Source of the DNA: Patescibacteria group bacterium
GTDB lineage: Bacteria; Patescibacteriota; Minisyncoccia; Moranbacterales; DUUL01
DNA length: 51,933 nucleotides
Direction: 5' to 3'
NCBI GenBank assembly: GCA_015493225.1
Contig: WGDO01000035.1
Span: 1 to 51,933 of the forward strand
Shown here: positions 8,260 through 17,000 of the stretch, piece after piece
Position numbering within the stretch: the stretch's first letter is position 1
Layout: each line of letters starts with the position of its first letter
Program-made: the position numbers and the translations under genes
Notes under the pieces: generated by a model
What the model saw: only the letters and a program-made list of their open reading frames with translations
Told to the model about the DNA's origin: nothing
Database searches by the model: none

Positions 8260-8970
8260 TTATTTTCCTAGTCTTCTGGATCGTTGAGCAAAATCTTCTA
8301 AAGCGGTTTTAAATTTTTCAGCAGTAAAGTCTGGAAATTGATCCTCCGCAAAATAAAGCTGTGAATTTTGAGTTTGCCACATTAAAAAACCAGCACTGTT
8401 ATGAGGATCGCCCTCTACTCCAGTACGAATTATTAAGTCAATAACCGGAATAACAGCTGTTAATAAATTATTTTGAATTACTTCACTGTTGATTTTATCT
8501 GGTAAAATGTTTTGCTTCACAATATTTTTAGTTGTTTCTATTAAATCATCATCTCCATTGTAGGCTAACAAAAAATTTAATTGAAAACCAGTATGTTTTT
8601 TTGTTTTTTCTATTCCAGATTTTAATAATTTCGCCAATTTTGCCGGAAATTGTTCTTGCCATTTTCCTAAAATATTAATTTTAATATTATCAGTAAAAAT
8701 CCTTTTATCATTAATTAATTTTTGAAAATATTTTTCATAAATATCCAATAAAGCTATTTTTTCCTTTAAAGGTCTCTTAGTTAGATTATCCACTGACGAG
8801 CCCCAAAAGGTAAGACTTTCCACGCCGAGTTCAAAAGCAATGTCCACTAACTCCTCAAAACGTTGTGCCCCCTCATAGTGCCCTTCCCAAGGTTTTAAAT
8901 TTTGTCTTCTAGCCCAACGACGATTTCCATCGGGAATAACAGCAATGTGTTTTGGAAAATTTCTAGACAT
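8260..8970 (-). CDS. uppS: Cis-prenyltransferase (polyprenyl diphosphate synthase)
   Basis: 236 residues, close to the family norm. The HIAVIPDGNRRWA motif (8-20) holds the catalytic Asp14. A later RTG...MWQ...LYF block (about 180-205) is the basic/aromatic region that binds diphosphate. The usual FSxENW segment reads FWGSSVDNLTKRP (55-67), and the RTG motif carries a longer loop (VEGDPHNSAG) than in E. coli UppS, so chain length may differ. It condenses isopentenyl diphosphate onto an allylic primer, probably that made by the neighbouring trans-prenyltransferase, to give the polyprenyl carrier for glycan assembly. Cytoplasmic, membrane-associated. Confidence 0.87.
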   Translation of the reverse strand: MSRNFPKHIAVIPDGNRRWARRQNLKPWEGHYEGAQRFEELVDIAFELGVESLTFWGSSVDNLTKRPLKEKIALLDIYEKYFQKLINDKRIFTDNIKINILGKWQEQFPAKLAKLLKSGIEKTKKHTGFQLNFLLAYNGDDDLIETTKNIVKQNILPDKINSEVIQNNLLTAVIPVIDLIIRTGVEGDPHNSAGFLMWQTQNSQLYFAEDQFPDFTAEKFKTALEDFAQRSRRLGK

Positions 8971-9014
8971 AAATTGATTTGTTTAAAATTTTTAGCTTTA
9001 AATGGGGATTATCT

Positions 9015-10100
9015 TTATTTTTCTCTCTGTACAATATATTCTGCAATTCCCCTAAAAAATACTTCTGCCTTTTTGTTTTTAAAATTAATTTTATCTAAAG
9101 TGCTTAATGCTTTTTTAACCATTCGCTGACTTTTATTTTGAGAATATTTCAAAGCACCACTGTTAGTAATAGCTTCCCTGAATTTTTTTAATTCTTGTTT
9201 GGAAATATTTTCCTTACCCAGTAAAGATTTAATTATTTTTTTGTCTTTATTTAGACCGTGTTTTAAAACATAATTAACTAACAAAGTTTGTTTCCCTTCT
9301 ATTATATCACTTCCCACTGGTTTCCCCAATTTTTTTTCATCGCCAAAAATTCCCAGGATATCATCCCGAATTTGAAAGGCCTTACCAAGAGCCAAAGAAT
9401 ATTCCTTAAAATATTTCAAATCATTTTCATTTTTATTACCTGCTAGAATATATCCTAATTCAATAGGGGCATTAAAAGTATAGTGGGCAGTTTTAGCCTC
9501 TTGTACCTTTAAAATTTCTTTTTCCGTCGCCTTCCCTTGAAAACCCAAGCGGACGTCCCTGATTTGACCTGGGATAACATCATAAACTGTGTCCTGTAAA
9601 CGGTTTAAGGCCCTTAAAATAATCTCCGCCTTAAAGGGAGCATTAAATAAAACCTTATTACCCATGGTATAACATAAATCGCCAACAACAATGGCGATGG
9701 ATTGCCCATAATGTTTATTGTCTTTGTTTTTAAAATATCTTCTGGCTAACTGTTCGTAGTGTTTATGGATTGTTTCTATGCCATGTCGTTTGTCATCATT
9801 ATCCATAATGTCATCATGAATTAACAAAAAAGCGTGAATTAACTCAATGGACAAAGAAGCCTTTTTAACTGCCTGAACTTTTTTTCCACCGGCGCTTAAA
9901 TAAGCATAATACAATAAAGCCGGTCGCAATCTTTTTCCTCCGGCTAAAATGAATTTTTGGATTGATTTAATAGCCTCCACAGCTACTAAATCTTTTTGTC
10001 GAGCAATTTTAATTTCTTGTTGAAAATACTCTGATAATAAAAAATTTACCTCAGATTGGTAATTTTTTAATAATCTTAATGCCTGTTCAGCTTTTGGCAT
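9015..10100 (-). CDS. Trans-polyprenyl diphosphate synthase (FPP/GGPP synthase type)
   Basis: 361 residues. The first aspartate-rich motif is DDIMD (96-100) preceded by a LIHAFLLIHD helix; GGKRLRP (54-60) binds isopentenyl diphosphate; the second motif is RDDILG at about 243. All features of the E-type prenyl synthase family are present. It makes the allylic primer (farnesyl or geranylgeranyl diphosphate) used by the cis-prenyltransferase that starts 44 bp downstream. It is the first gene of the minus-strand glycan-carrier run and begins just beyond the tRNA-Glu repeat region. Product chain length is not certain. Confidence 0.88.
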   Translation of the reverse strand: MPKAEQALRLLKNYQSEVNFLLSEYFQQEIKIARQKDLVAVEAIKSIQKFILAGGKRLRPALLYYAYLSAGGKKVQAVKKASLSIELIHAFLLIHDDIMDNDDKRHGIETIHKHYEQLARRYFKNKDNKHYGQSIAIVVGDLCYTMGNKVLFNAPFKAEIILRALNRLQDTVYDVIPGQIRDVRLGFQGKATEKEILKVQEAKTAHYTFNAPIELGYILAGNKNENDLKYFKEYSLALGKAFQIRDDILGIFGDEKKLGKPVGSDIIEGKQTLLVNYVLKHGLNKDKKIIKSLLGKENISKQELKKFREAITNSGALKYSQNKSQRMVKKALSTLDKINFKNKKAEVFFRGIAEYIVQREK

Positions 10101-10130
10101 GGTTTTTATTTATGATTTATGATTGTAGTT

Positions 10131-10148
10131 GTAGCGCCAAGGGGAATT
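10131..10148. repeat. Duplicate of the 3' end of tRNA-Glu
   Basis: GTAGCGCCAAGGGGAATT is identical to 10251-10268, the T-arm and acceptor 3' strand of tRNA-Glu plus one flanking base. It lies 120 bp downstream of the tRNA (in its sense direction). A similar layout exists at tRNA-Lys. Confidence 0.85.
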
Positions 10149-10204
10149 CTCTTCGAGCCTGGCAAATTTGGTCTTCGACAACAAATTTCCCTTCAATTAC
10201 TCAC

Positions 10205-10226
10205 GAAAGCCAAGCAGTTGGCTTTC
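10205..10226 (-). repeat. Hairpin between tRNA-Glu and its 3'-end copy
   Basis: Perfect 9-bp stem. On the tRNA strand the arms are GAAAGCCAA and TTGGCTTTC with loop CTGC. The hairpin after tRNA-Lys has the same outer GAAAG/CTTTC, the same inner AA-CTGC-TT and two compensating changes between them. It may act as terminator, processing signal or part of a mobile element. Confidence 0.75.
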
Positions 10227-10251
10227 TTTGTCACTACTTCACTTCGTTACG

Positions 10252-10323
10252 TAGCGCCAAGGGGAATTGAACCCCTGTTACCAGGATGAGAACCTGGCGT
10301 CCTAGCCACTAGACGATGGCGCC
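10252..10323 (-). tRNA. tRNA-Glu (anticodon CTC)
   Basis: 72-nt cloverleaf on the minus strand. Acceptor GGCGCCA pairs with TGGCGCT (one G-T), D-arm around GTCTAGTGGCTAGGAC, anticodon stem CCAGG/CCTGG with loop TTCTCAT giving anticodon CTC, T-arm AGGGG-TTCAATT-CCCCT. The 3' CCA is not encoded (next bases CG). D-arm and variable loop match tRNA-Glu. It is read in the same direction as the prenyltransferase genes downstream. Confidence 0.92.
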
Positions 10324-10457
10324 TTATTAATTAATAATTGATAATTAATAATTGATAATTAATAATTTTGAACTCCCGTTTAGGGATATAACAATATTAA
10401 GAATACCAAAAAATCATCTCAAAGTCAATAAAAAATATCCTCAAGTCAACCCTAAAT
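10324..10457. repeat. AT-rich repeat next to tRNA-Glu
   Basis: Repeats of TTAATAATTGATAATTAA (10330-10366) followed by AACTCCCGTTTAGGGAT (10371-10387). The latter 17-mer recurs in inverted orientation at 38765-38781, again beside AATTAATAATT runs, so this is a dispersed repeat. No gene seen. Confidence 0.65.
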
Positions 10458-10488
10458 AAAAAAGCCTAATAATTGACTAGGCTTTTTT
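10458..10488. terminator. Bidirectional intrinsic terminator
   Basis: Perfect 11-bp stem AAAAAAGCCTA / TAGGCTTTTTT with a 9-nt loop, A-run on one side and T-run on the other. It lies just after the stop of the 79-residue gene on the minus strand. Confidence 0.85.
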
Positions 10489-10493
10489 ACTTC

Positions 10494-10733
10494 TTAGTTT
10501 TGTATAATGTTTTCTTCATCAAAATTTTCTAGTATTTTGATGTATTCTGCTAAGTCCTTTTTGCCTTCTTCTAACATTTCTCTGTGTATGTCGGTCAAAT
10601 CTTGATTTTTTAATTCTTTCTCTATTTTTTTTATTTCTTCCTTGAGATGACTAATTCTTTCTCGTCTAGATTCACCCTTTTGCTCTGCACCATTAGGGAT
10701 TATATTATCTATTGTATTAATATTTTCAGACAT
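10494..10733 (-). CDS. Small coiled-coil protein, unknown function
   Basis: 79 residues, very polar. Residues about 22-72 form a likely helical coiled coil (RERISHLKEEIKKIEKEL, then EMLEEGKKDLAEYIKILENF). No membrane segment and no recognised domain. It sits between the trailer end of the CRISPR array and a good terminator (10458-10488), on the same strand as the cas genes, so array transcripts could run into it. Nothing in the sequence itself shows a CRISPR role. Confidence 0.6.
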   Translation of the reverse strand: MSENINTIDNIIPNGAEQKGESRRERISHLKEEIKKIEKELKNQDLTDIHREMLEEGKKDLAEYIKILENFDEENIIQN

Positions 10734-10767
10734 AATATTTTATTGTTATTCAATTATATTTTTGAAA

Positions 10768-11932
10768 GCTTACAAAAGTAGAAATTTGATGGGTCTATTT
10801 GGGGACAAAAAACTTACTTTATACGATAACATCTACAAAAGTAGAAATTTGATGGGTCTATTTGGGAAGAGAAAAACAAATTGCCGAAAATGCATCTACA
10901 AAAGTAGAAATTTGATGGGTCTATTTGGGAACTTTACCTATGCCACCAACTGTAAAATCTACAAAAGTAGAAATTTGATGGGTCTATTTGGGACTCTATC
11001 AAAATGGTTGTTGGCAGTATCTACAAAAGTAGAAATTTGATGGGTCTATTTGGGATATTTTCAGAATTGTTTTACATCAAATCTACAAAAGTAGAAATTT
11101 GATGGGTCTATTTGGGGTATAGATAATAGCGATAATGACAGGTATCTACAAAAGTAGAAATTTGATGGGTCTATTTGGGTATCACGAATTGGCAAGAATG
11201 ATTTTAATCTACAAAAGTAGAAATTTGATGGGTCTATTTGGGATTATACCATAGTTGGAGTAACACTAATCTACAAAAGTAGAAATTTGATGGGTCTATT
11301 TGGGAGAATATCCTATTAAGAATAGTAGATTGATCTACAAAAGTAGAAATTTGATGGGTCTATTTGGGAAATTTAACAAACAATTCCACGGTGTAATCTA
11401 CAAAAGTAGAAATTTGATGGGTCTATTTGGGTGCTATTAAGAAAGTAGAAACTCCAGAATCTACAAAAGTAGAAATTTGATGGGTCTATTTGGGACTTAT
11501 TGGGTGTTAGATATGCTATATCTACAAAAGTAGAAATTTGATGGGTCTATTTGGGATATGCTAACAATAAAAATGGTAGGCAATCTACAAAAGTAGAAAT
11601 TTGATGGGTCTATTTGGGGAAATAGTTATAGGAGATGATAGACTATCTACAAAAGTAGAAATTTGATGGGTCTATTTGGGAAAACGCAAAAAAACTACAC
11701 GAAGTAGATCTACAAAAGTAGAAATTTGATGGGTCTATTTGGGCGTTTCTTTGGCCAGCTCTTCCGCCATATCTACAAAAGTAGAAATTTGATGGGTCTA
11801 TTTGGGGGCCGGGGCGGTCCTAGCAGGAGGCAAATCTACAAAAGTAGAAATTTGATGGGTCTATTTGGGTTACCCTAGGTTCTCCCCTCATCACCTATCT
11901 ACAAAAGTAGAAATTTGATGGGTCTATTTGGG
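10768..11932 (-). CRISPR. Type V-A CRISPR array, 19 repeats, 18 spacers
   Basis: Thirty-six-base repeats separated by spacers of 25-28 bases. On the minus strand the repeat starts CCCAAATAGACCCATC and ends AATTTCTACTTTTGTAGAT, the conserved Cas12a crRNA handle with stem TCTAC/GTAGA and loop TTTT. Repeats are identical by eye except the one at 10768-10803, whose handle ends GTAAGC; such decay marks the trailer end, so the leader is at 11933 beside cas2 and the array is read on the minus strand like the cas genes. The three leader-proximal spacers (11744-11770, 11807-11833, 11870-11896) are clearly richer in G+C than the others. Target identity cannot be told without searching. Confidence 0.98.
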
Positions 11933-12155
11933 TCCGGAAATATGATATTTAAGCCAAAAAGATGCAAATTTTGTCTTAAAGACAAAACGACTCTTTGGCT
12001 TAAATACTACAAAACCTCAATGTTGAGACTAAGGTTTTGTATTTTTTGCATTTTTAGCAAATAAACTCAAAAATAGGCCAATGGAAATTTATACTTTTTT
12101 ATCAAAAGTTTCTACGATTTAATTGTCAAAGTGCCCTAATAAACAAGAATAAATT
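11933..12155 (-). promoter_or_regulatory. CRISPR leader with promoter and two hairpin domains
   Basis: On the minus strand, TTGACA (12129-12124) and TTGATA (12105-12100) are spaced 18 bp and could start the pre-crRNA. Before the first repeat the leader has a hairpin with 10-bp arms (12041-12032 / 12017-12008) and a second domain with perfect 13-bp arms (12006-11994 / 11958-11946) enclosing a 9-bp hairpin (11987-11969). The last arm ends 13 bases before the first repeat. No gene seen. Leader position agrees with the decayed repeat at the other end. Confidence 0.7.
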
Positions 12156-12437
12156 CTAAGAAATACAGATGAGGTCAGACTCTTCGTGCTTAGCATAACC
12201 ATATCTCTTAATTTTCTTTTTACAACTCTCACACATTCTAAAAATATACACACTATCCGCTCCAGTAAATTCTTTTTTATACTTTAATTCTACCTCAGTT
12301 AGAATATTTTGCAAGACCCGTTCGCTATCACGAACTTGCCATACGGAATATTGAATACGAGTGCCATATTTTTCCAAAAATCTGGCAAAACGCGCTCGTG
12401 GTTTATTGTCTTCAAAATCATAAGAAACTATTAACAT
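12156..12437 (-). CDS. cas2: CRISPR-associated Cas2
   Basis: 93 residues. The first beta strand MLIVSYDFED carries the conserved Asp7 of the ferredoxin-like fold; RFARFLEKYGTRIQYSVWQV is the typical Cas2 helix and second strand. A CESCKKK segment with two cysteines lies near the C-terminus. With Cas1 it forms the integrase complex that inserts new spacers. It starts 9 bp after the cas1 stop and lies next to the leader end of the array, so it is in position to be co-transcribed with cas4 and cas1. Confidence 0.95.
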   Translation of the reverse strand: MLIVSYDFEDNKPRARFARFLEKYGTRIQYSVWQVRDSERVLQNILTEVELKYKKEFTGADSVYIFRMCESCKKKIKRYGYAKHEESDLICIS

Positions 12438-12446
12438 AAATTTATT

Positions 12447-13415
12447 TTAACGAATTACAAAATCTTTTACTTCACCCTCTTCGTTTAAAATCAAATAATA
12501 ATAATCACGAATGTAATTATAAATATCCATTTTATATCTTAAAATTTCTTTTAAAAAAATATACGCATATTTACCACTATTTTTATATGATAAATAATAT
12601 TGACCTTTTCTTTGTCCAAAATCTTTAGCGTCAAATTTTCCCAAAGTGTGCATTTTAACCAATGCCTTATCAATAATACAGCGAAACGGTTCCATCATAT
12701 CACAAGATAAAGATTTTCTTTGAAAAAATAATTGATGATAAATTCCTTTGTAAGTATCAAAACCATACACACGCAAAATAGAATCAACAAAATGGAAAAG
12801 GAAATTGTAGCCCATATCCAAAAGGATATTATTCTCATCAACTTTTCCTCTCGGCACTCGTCTATACCAATCTATTCTACCAAAGTAAGCACCGAAATAA
12901 TCTTTGGAAATCACGCCCTCCACCCCTCGCAAGGAAGAAATATTTTCAACCTTTTCAATTTTTTGCTTCATCATTTTTTTATATTTTATTCTTGATTTCT
13001 TTCCAATTTGATTTATTTTAGCACCACGCAATAATCCCATAGAATTTCTTAATTTATTGGCAACAATTTTTTTGGAAATTTCTAAGGATTGTTTTTCAGA
13101 TAAACTATACTGTTTTTGACGCAATAAATAATTTCCTTCAGCATAGGCCCCTGTACTAGCATAGGTTTCAAAATTTCGTTTTAAAAAATAAATTGAGGCC
13201 CCTGCTCGTGAAATTTTTTGTAATAGCTTACTAGTGATGGTCATATCTCCAATAATAAAAATGGCTACCAATTTATTTATTGGTATTTTATCTTTTGTTT
13301 TTCCCTCTTCTTTAATTAAAATATTTTCATTACGCAAACTCAATTCACAATCAGGAATTTTGACGGCGTCAATAAAAAATATTTGTCTTTCTTTAAAATC
13401 TGGTGCTTGAATCAT
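12447..13415 (-). CDS. cas1: CRISPR-associated Cas1 integrase
   Basis: 322 residues, normal length. Catalytic metal ligands are visible: Glu166 in RGVEGVIS, His227 in GIYHQLF and the Asp239/Glu242 pair in CDMMEPFR. The N-terminal beta domain (1-85) and helical C-terminal domain are typical. Together with Cas2 it integrates protospacers at the leader-repeat junction; Cas4 encoded upstream would select and trim protospacers by PAM. Spacing to cas4 is 21 bp and to cas2 9 bp, consistent with one adaptation operon. Confidence 0.96.
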   Translation of the reverse strand: MIQAPDFKERQIFFIDAVKIPDCELSLRNENILIKEEGKTKDKIPINKLVAIFIIGDMTITSKLLQKISRAGASIYFLKRNFETYASTGAYAEGNYLLRQKQYSLSEKQSLEISKKIVANKLRNSMGLLRGAKINQIGKKSRIKYKKMMKQKIEKVENISSLRGVEGVISKDYFGAYFGRIDWYRRVPRGKVDENNILLDMGYNFLFHFVDSILRVYGFDTYKGIYHQLFFQRKSLSCDMMEPFRCIIDKALVKMHTLGKFDAKDFGQRKGQYYLSYKNSGKYAYIFLKEILRYKMDIYNYIRDYYYLILNEEGEVKDFVIR

Positions 13416-13436
13416 ATAATTATTTTAAAAATTAAA

Positions 13437-13979
13437 TTATTTACGACATAATTCGTGATAAATACAATTGTTACACTTATTAGCATCTGCACACTTACTA
13501 ACAGTTAAATCAAAATCTCGTATGGCTTTTAGTGTGTTATTAAATTTCTTTAATTGTTCTTTTGATAAATTTATAGGATACACTTTATTATCTGTCAATG
13601 AATATAATTTCATTTTATCCACTTTATATCCTATTTCCTCTAAGCATAATTTTTGAGCATATAATTGAAATAAATAACCGTCATAAATTTTTTTAATCGC
13701 TCGTTTTCTTTCAATTAACTCTTTTTTATCCTTATCATAAATATCAATCTTACCAATAATTCCATATTTTTCAGAAAATACTTCCGTACCTTGTAAAATA
13801 TTTTTCCGTGAAGAAAATTTATTTGTATCAATGGTTTTGTGTGCAATTATTCCCGCAATTTGCGGTTTTGCCTTATACTGCCCTTTGTCAAAATTTTCAT
13901 AAACACTATGAAAATACAATGACCGCGGACAAAATATATAGTCATTTATTTTTGAAATTTGAATATGATCGTAATACAT
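13437..13979 (-). CDS. cas4: CRISPR-associated Cas4 nuclease
   Basis: 180 residues. Four iron-sulphur cysteine candidates: Cys17 (YIFCPRSL) and a C-terminal group Cys163, Cys169, Cys172, Cys178. The PD-(D/E)XK core is present as GKIDIYD (Asp79) and ELIERKR (Glu90, Lys92). Cas4 trims and orients PAM-containing prespacers for Cas1-Cas2. It is the first gene of the adaptation block and is separated from the upstream effector gene by 95 bp that hold a strong hairpin. Confidence 0.95.
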   Translation of the reverse strand: MYYDHIQISKINDYIFCPRSLYFHSVYENFDKGQYKAKPQIAGIIAHKTIDTNKFSSRKNILQGTEVFSEKYGIIGKIDIYDKDKKELIERKRAIKKIYDGYLFQLYAQKLCLEEIGYKVDKMKLYSLTDNKVYPINLSKEQLKKFNNTLKAIRDFDLTVSKCADANKCNNCIYHELCRK

Positions 13980-14018
13980 AAAGTTATAAAATAATTATTA
14001 AAAATTTAACCAATACTA

Positions 14019-14051
14019 AAACAGCATACTATACCACGAGCATGCTGTTTT
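14019..14051 (-). terminator. Hairpin between effector genes and cas4
   Basis: Perfect 10-bp arms AAAACAGCAT / ATGCTGTTTT with a 13-nt loop between the stop of the second effector and the cas4 start. The stem ends in a T-run of four on the minus strand. It could act as a leaky terminator or RNA-processing site, giving the effectors and the adaptation genes different expression levels. Confidence 0.6.
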
Positions 14052-14074
14052 GTCCAGTTTTATAATTTTATTTT

Positions 14075-17000
14075 TTATGTTGTATTATTTTGATTATTTC
14101 GAATAAATTCCAGCCCTCGTTTTGCGATGTTGTAAGAGGCTAAAGTATCAGAATTGTTACAAAAATCTAATCCTTCCCTTTTTTTCATATCAGAAGTATC
14201 AAAATTACAGTTTGCATTTATACATTTGTAATTATGAGAACCCCATTTTTCTGATTTATTAGGATTTTTAGTTTCACAATGTGGGCAATTTGAACTAGTT
14301 CCACTTGTTTTTATATAGCCCAAAATCCCAAGTTGAGTTATTTCTTTTTTACTTTGTAAATTCATCACTTGTTTATAAGTTGGAGGAACAAGATTTTTTG
14401 ATTTAAATTTTTGTAAAAGTTTCCATTCAATTCGACTCGCTAAATTTCCTGAAAATTCTGAAAGTCTTTTATTTTTATTATCCTCATTCAAATCCTCAAA
14501 AAACATCATTCCAAAATATTTTTCTTGTAAATAATTTAAAATTCCAACAGCATTGGCACAAAGAGCATCTCGTAAATTATTTATTTTTTCTATAGAAATA
14601 ACATCAACTTCTGCATTTTCTTTTTGTAAATCATTAAAGTATTTTTGTAACTCATTTTTGATAGAATCTAAAGTTAAAATATTCTCAAATCGTTTATCAA
14701 AGAAATATAAATTCTCATTTTCTAATTTCCCTCTATTTTCAATATTCAAAAATAAAGCTCCTTTTCCTGCATCAAAACAAATATTTTCTGATTTAAACTT
14801 TTGTTTTGAAAACCCTTCCCAAATTTTTCGTAAAGCACTTACTCTTTTTAATTCTAAATAAGTAGCAATATCTCCATTTATGACAATTTTATTTTTAATT
14901 AATTTTGCACAAGATAAATCAATACAATATTGATTTTCTTCTTTTTTTATAAAATTATCATCATTAATAACTTCTGAAATATTTTTATAACTTTCCGTTT
15001 TCCCATTTTTTTGTTCCAAATATTTTTCTGGTTTTAATTTCCAAATATCTAATTCTTGAGGAATTGGTTTGTTGTACCTACTAGTAGCACCATCTTGTTT
15101 TGTAAATTCTACTTTTCTTGTTTCAGAAAATTTAAAAATTCCTAAAGTTAAAAGTTCTTTTTGTCCTCGATCTAAACCGTAATAATAAATATCAAATGGA
15201 TTTTTAATATTTTTATTAAACTCTGTATTGTATTCATTAATAAAGGCTTTTATCTCATCTCGTGTTTTAAAAGATAGGTTTGCTTTTTTTTCGCGTGCTT
15301 GCTCAGTAATAGTTGTAGAAAGTAAAAATCGTTCTTTATTTTTTCTATTTTTCCCTAGTTTTCCTAAATCTCTTTTTTCTCCATATTTATCAACTATTTT
15401 TTCTTCTTGTTTTTCTATAAAACTTATCTTCAACTCTGGATTTAAACGGATTGAATATTTGTTTTCTTGATTTTCAGTTGTCCAAAAATCAAGCCAAACT
15501 CTCGTTTGTTTTTCTGGATTTTTTCGATCTAATTGTTTTTTGTTTTCTAAGTTTCCTAAAACTTCTTTATCATTTTTCTCCAAATCATAACTCGTAATTT
15601 TATATAAATTCCCTTGAAATTTATTGACTAAATCATTTTTTGTATCTTCTAAAATAGAGATTGCTTTTTTAAAATAGCAACTTTGTTTCATATCTTTTTC
15701 AAAGTCTTCTAATGAAGAATATTTGTTCTTAATAAAAGATTCAAAATCTACAAAATTATCAATCGCTAACATTTTTTTAGTTGACTTTAGTCCTAAAACT
15801 TTTTGGTAAAATTTAATGATTTCAAGATTGTCTTGTGAAAGCTCATGCTTCATTTTTAATTGCAAATAACCTTTTTTATTATAAAAAACAAAGTTTTCAT
15901 CTTTTTTTTGATTCTCAAAAAGTTCCTCTCTAATTTTGGGAGCAAAAGTGTTTTTGTCATACCCAAAGCATAATTTCTCTAATGCTCGTAAAGTAAGTGA
16001 TTCAAAAGAATAGAGTTTCCAATCTCCATTTTTTTCTTCTGAAATACTGTCTATATATTTTTTTGCTTTCAATAAATTTTCTTTTCCATCTCGTGGAATA
16101 GTACAAATATAATGCTGATTATCCTTCTCTAAAATTAAGGCCCAAGAATTTACTCGTTGTGCATCTATTTCTTCTTTTTCTAGACTTTTAATATTTGCTT
16201 TTACCTTACCTAATTCTACTGAAACATTTTTATAAAAATTACAAAATTTCTTATATTTATTGAAATTAAACATAAAGTGTTTTCCCCTTTCTTGAGCTTT
16301 TTCTTTAATCCTATTAGTTAATTTATTTTTTTCTTCTTTGTAATTTACTGAATCTTTATTCAACTGTAATCTTTGAGTTGCAAGCTCTGTAATTTTATTT
16401 GTTAATTTAACAAATTTATTAAAATTTTCTTCGCTAAAATCATTCATTAAACACAATCCTTTTTCTGTATTTAAAGTAGAAAAATATTTTTTGTCCGCTA
16501 TAAATTCCAAAAAATTTGATTTTTGTTTCGCTTTGTAAAGTTTGAAATTTTTATAAGCCTTCTGAATACTCCAGTTGTTTATTTGATCTAAATCTCCAAA
16601 TTCTTCAATTAACTTTTGATTGGCTTCAATACTTTCATCCAAACTTTCAATAAGATTTATTAAATTATCCTTAAAATTATTCGGAAAAGAAAATTTTATA
16701 TTTTTTCTTTGTTTGAAATCATAATATGAAAAGTTTATAAACTTTTCATCAAGTTTATTTTTTAATTTTTGTATTTCTTTTGGGTAATCTTTTGTTCTTT
16801 TATTTACCGTATAATAATTCAAACTCGCTTTTTCAATTACAATCCCCATTGATTGCATAGGAAGGAGAATTTTTTCTAAATCTAATAAAATTTTATTACA
16901 ATCTCTAATATTTTTCGCTATTTTTTGATAATCTTGACTCGTTTTATCTTGAATATTCCCATTAAATAATTCACGGATAAATTCAACATTGGGACGACTT

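Noticed and set aside
10762-11040. Plus-strand reading frame with repeated YKSRNLMGLFG
   Set aside because: It is simply the translation of CRISPR repeats; the array is non-coding.
12004-12017. Anti-repeat or tracrRNA in the leader (ACTACAAAA resembles the repeat)
   Set aside because: Only about nine bases match and Cas12a needs no tracrRNA; no longer complementarity to the repeat was seen.
12008-12041. Plus-strand terminator in the leader (stem followed by T6)
   Set aside because: It looks like one on the plus strand, but no plus-strand transcript is expected there; better read as part of the leader structure.
14553-15470. Plus-strand reading frames inside the second effector
   Set aside because: Ser/Phe/Lys-rich shadow frames typical of AT-rich genes read backwards.
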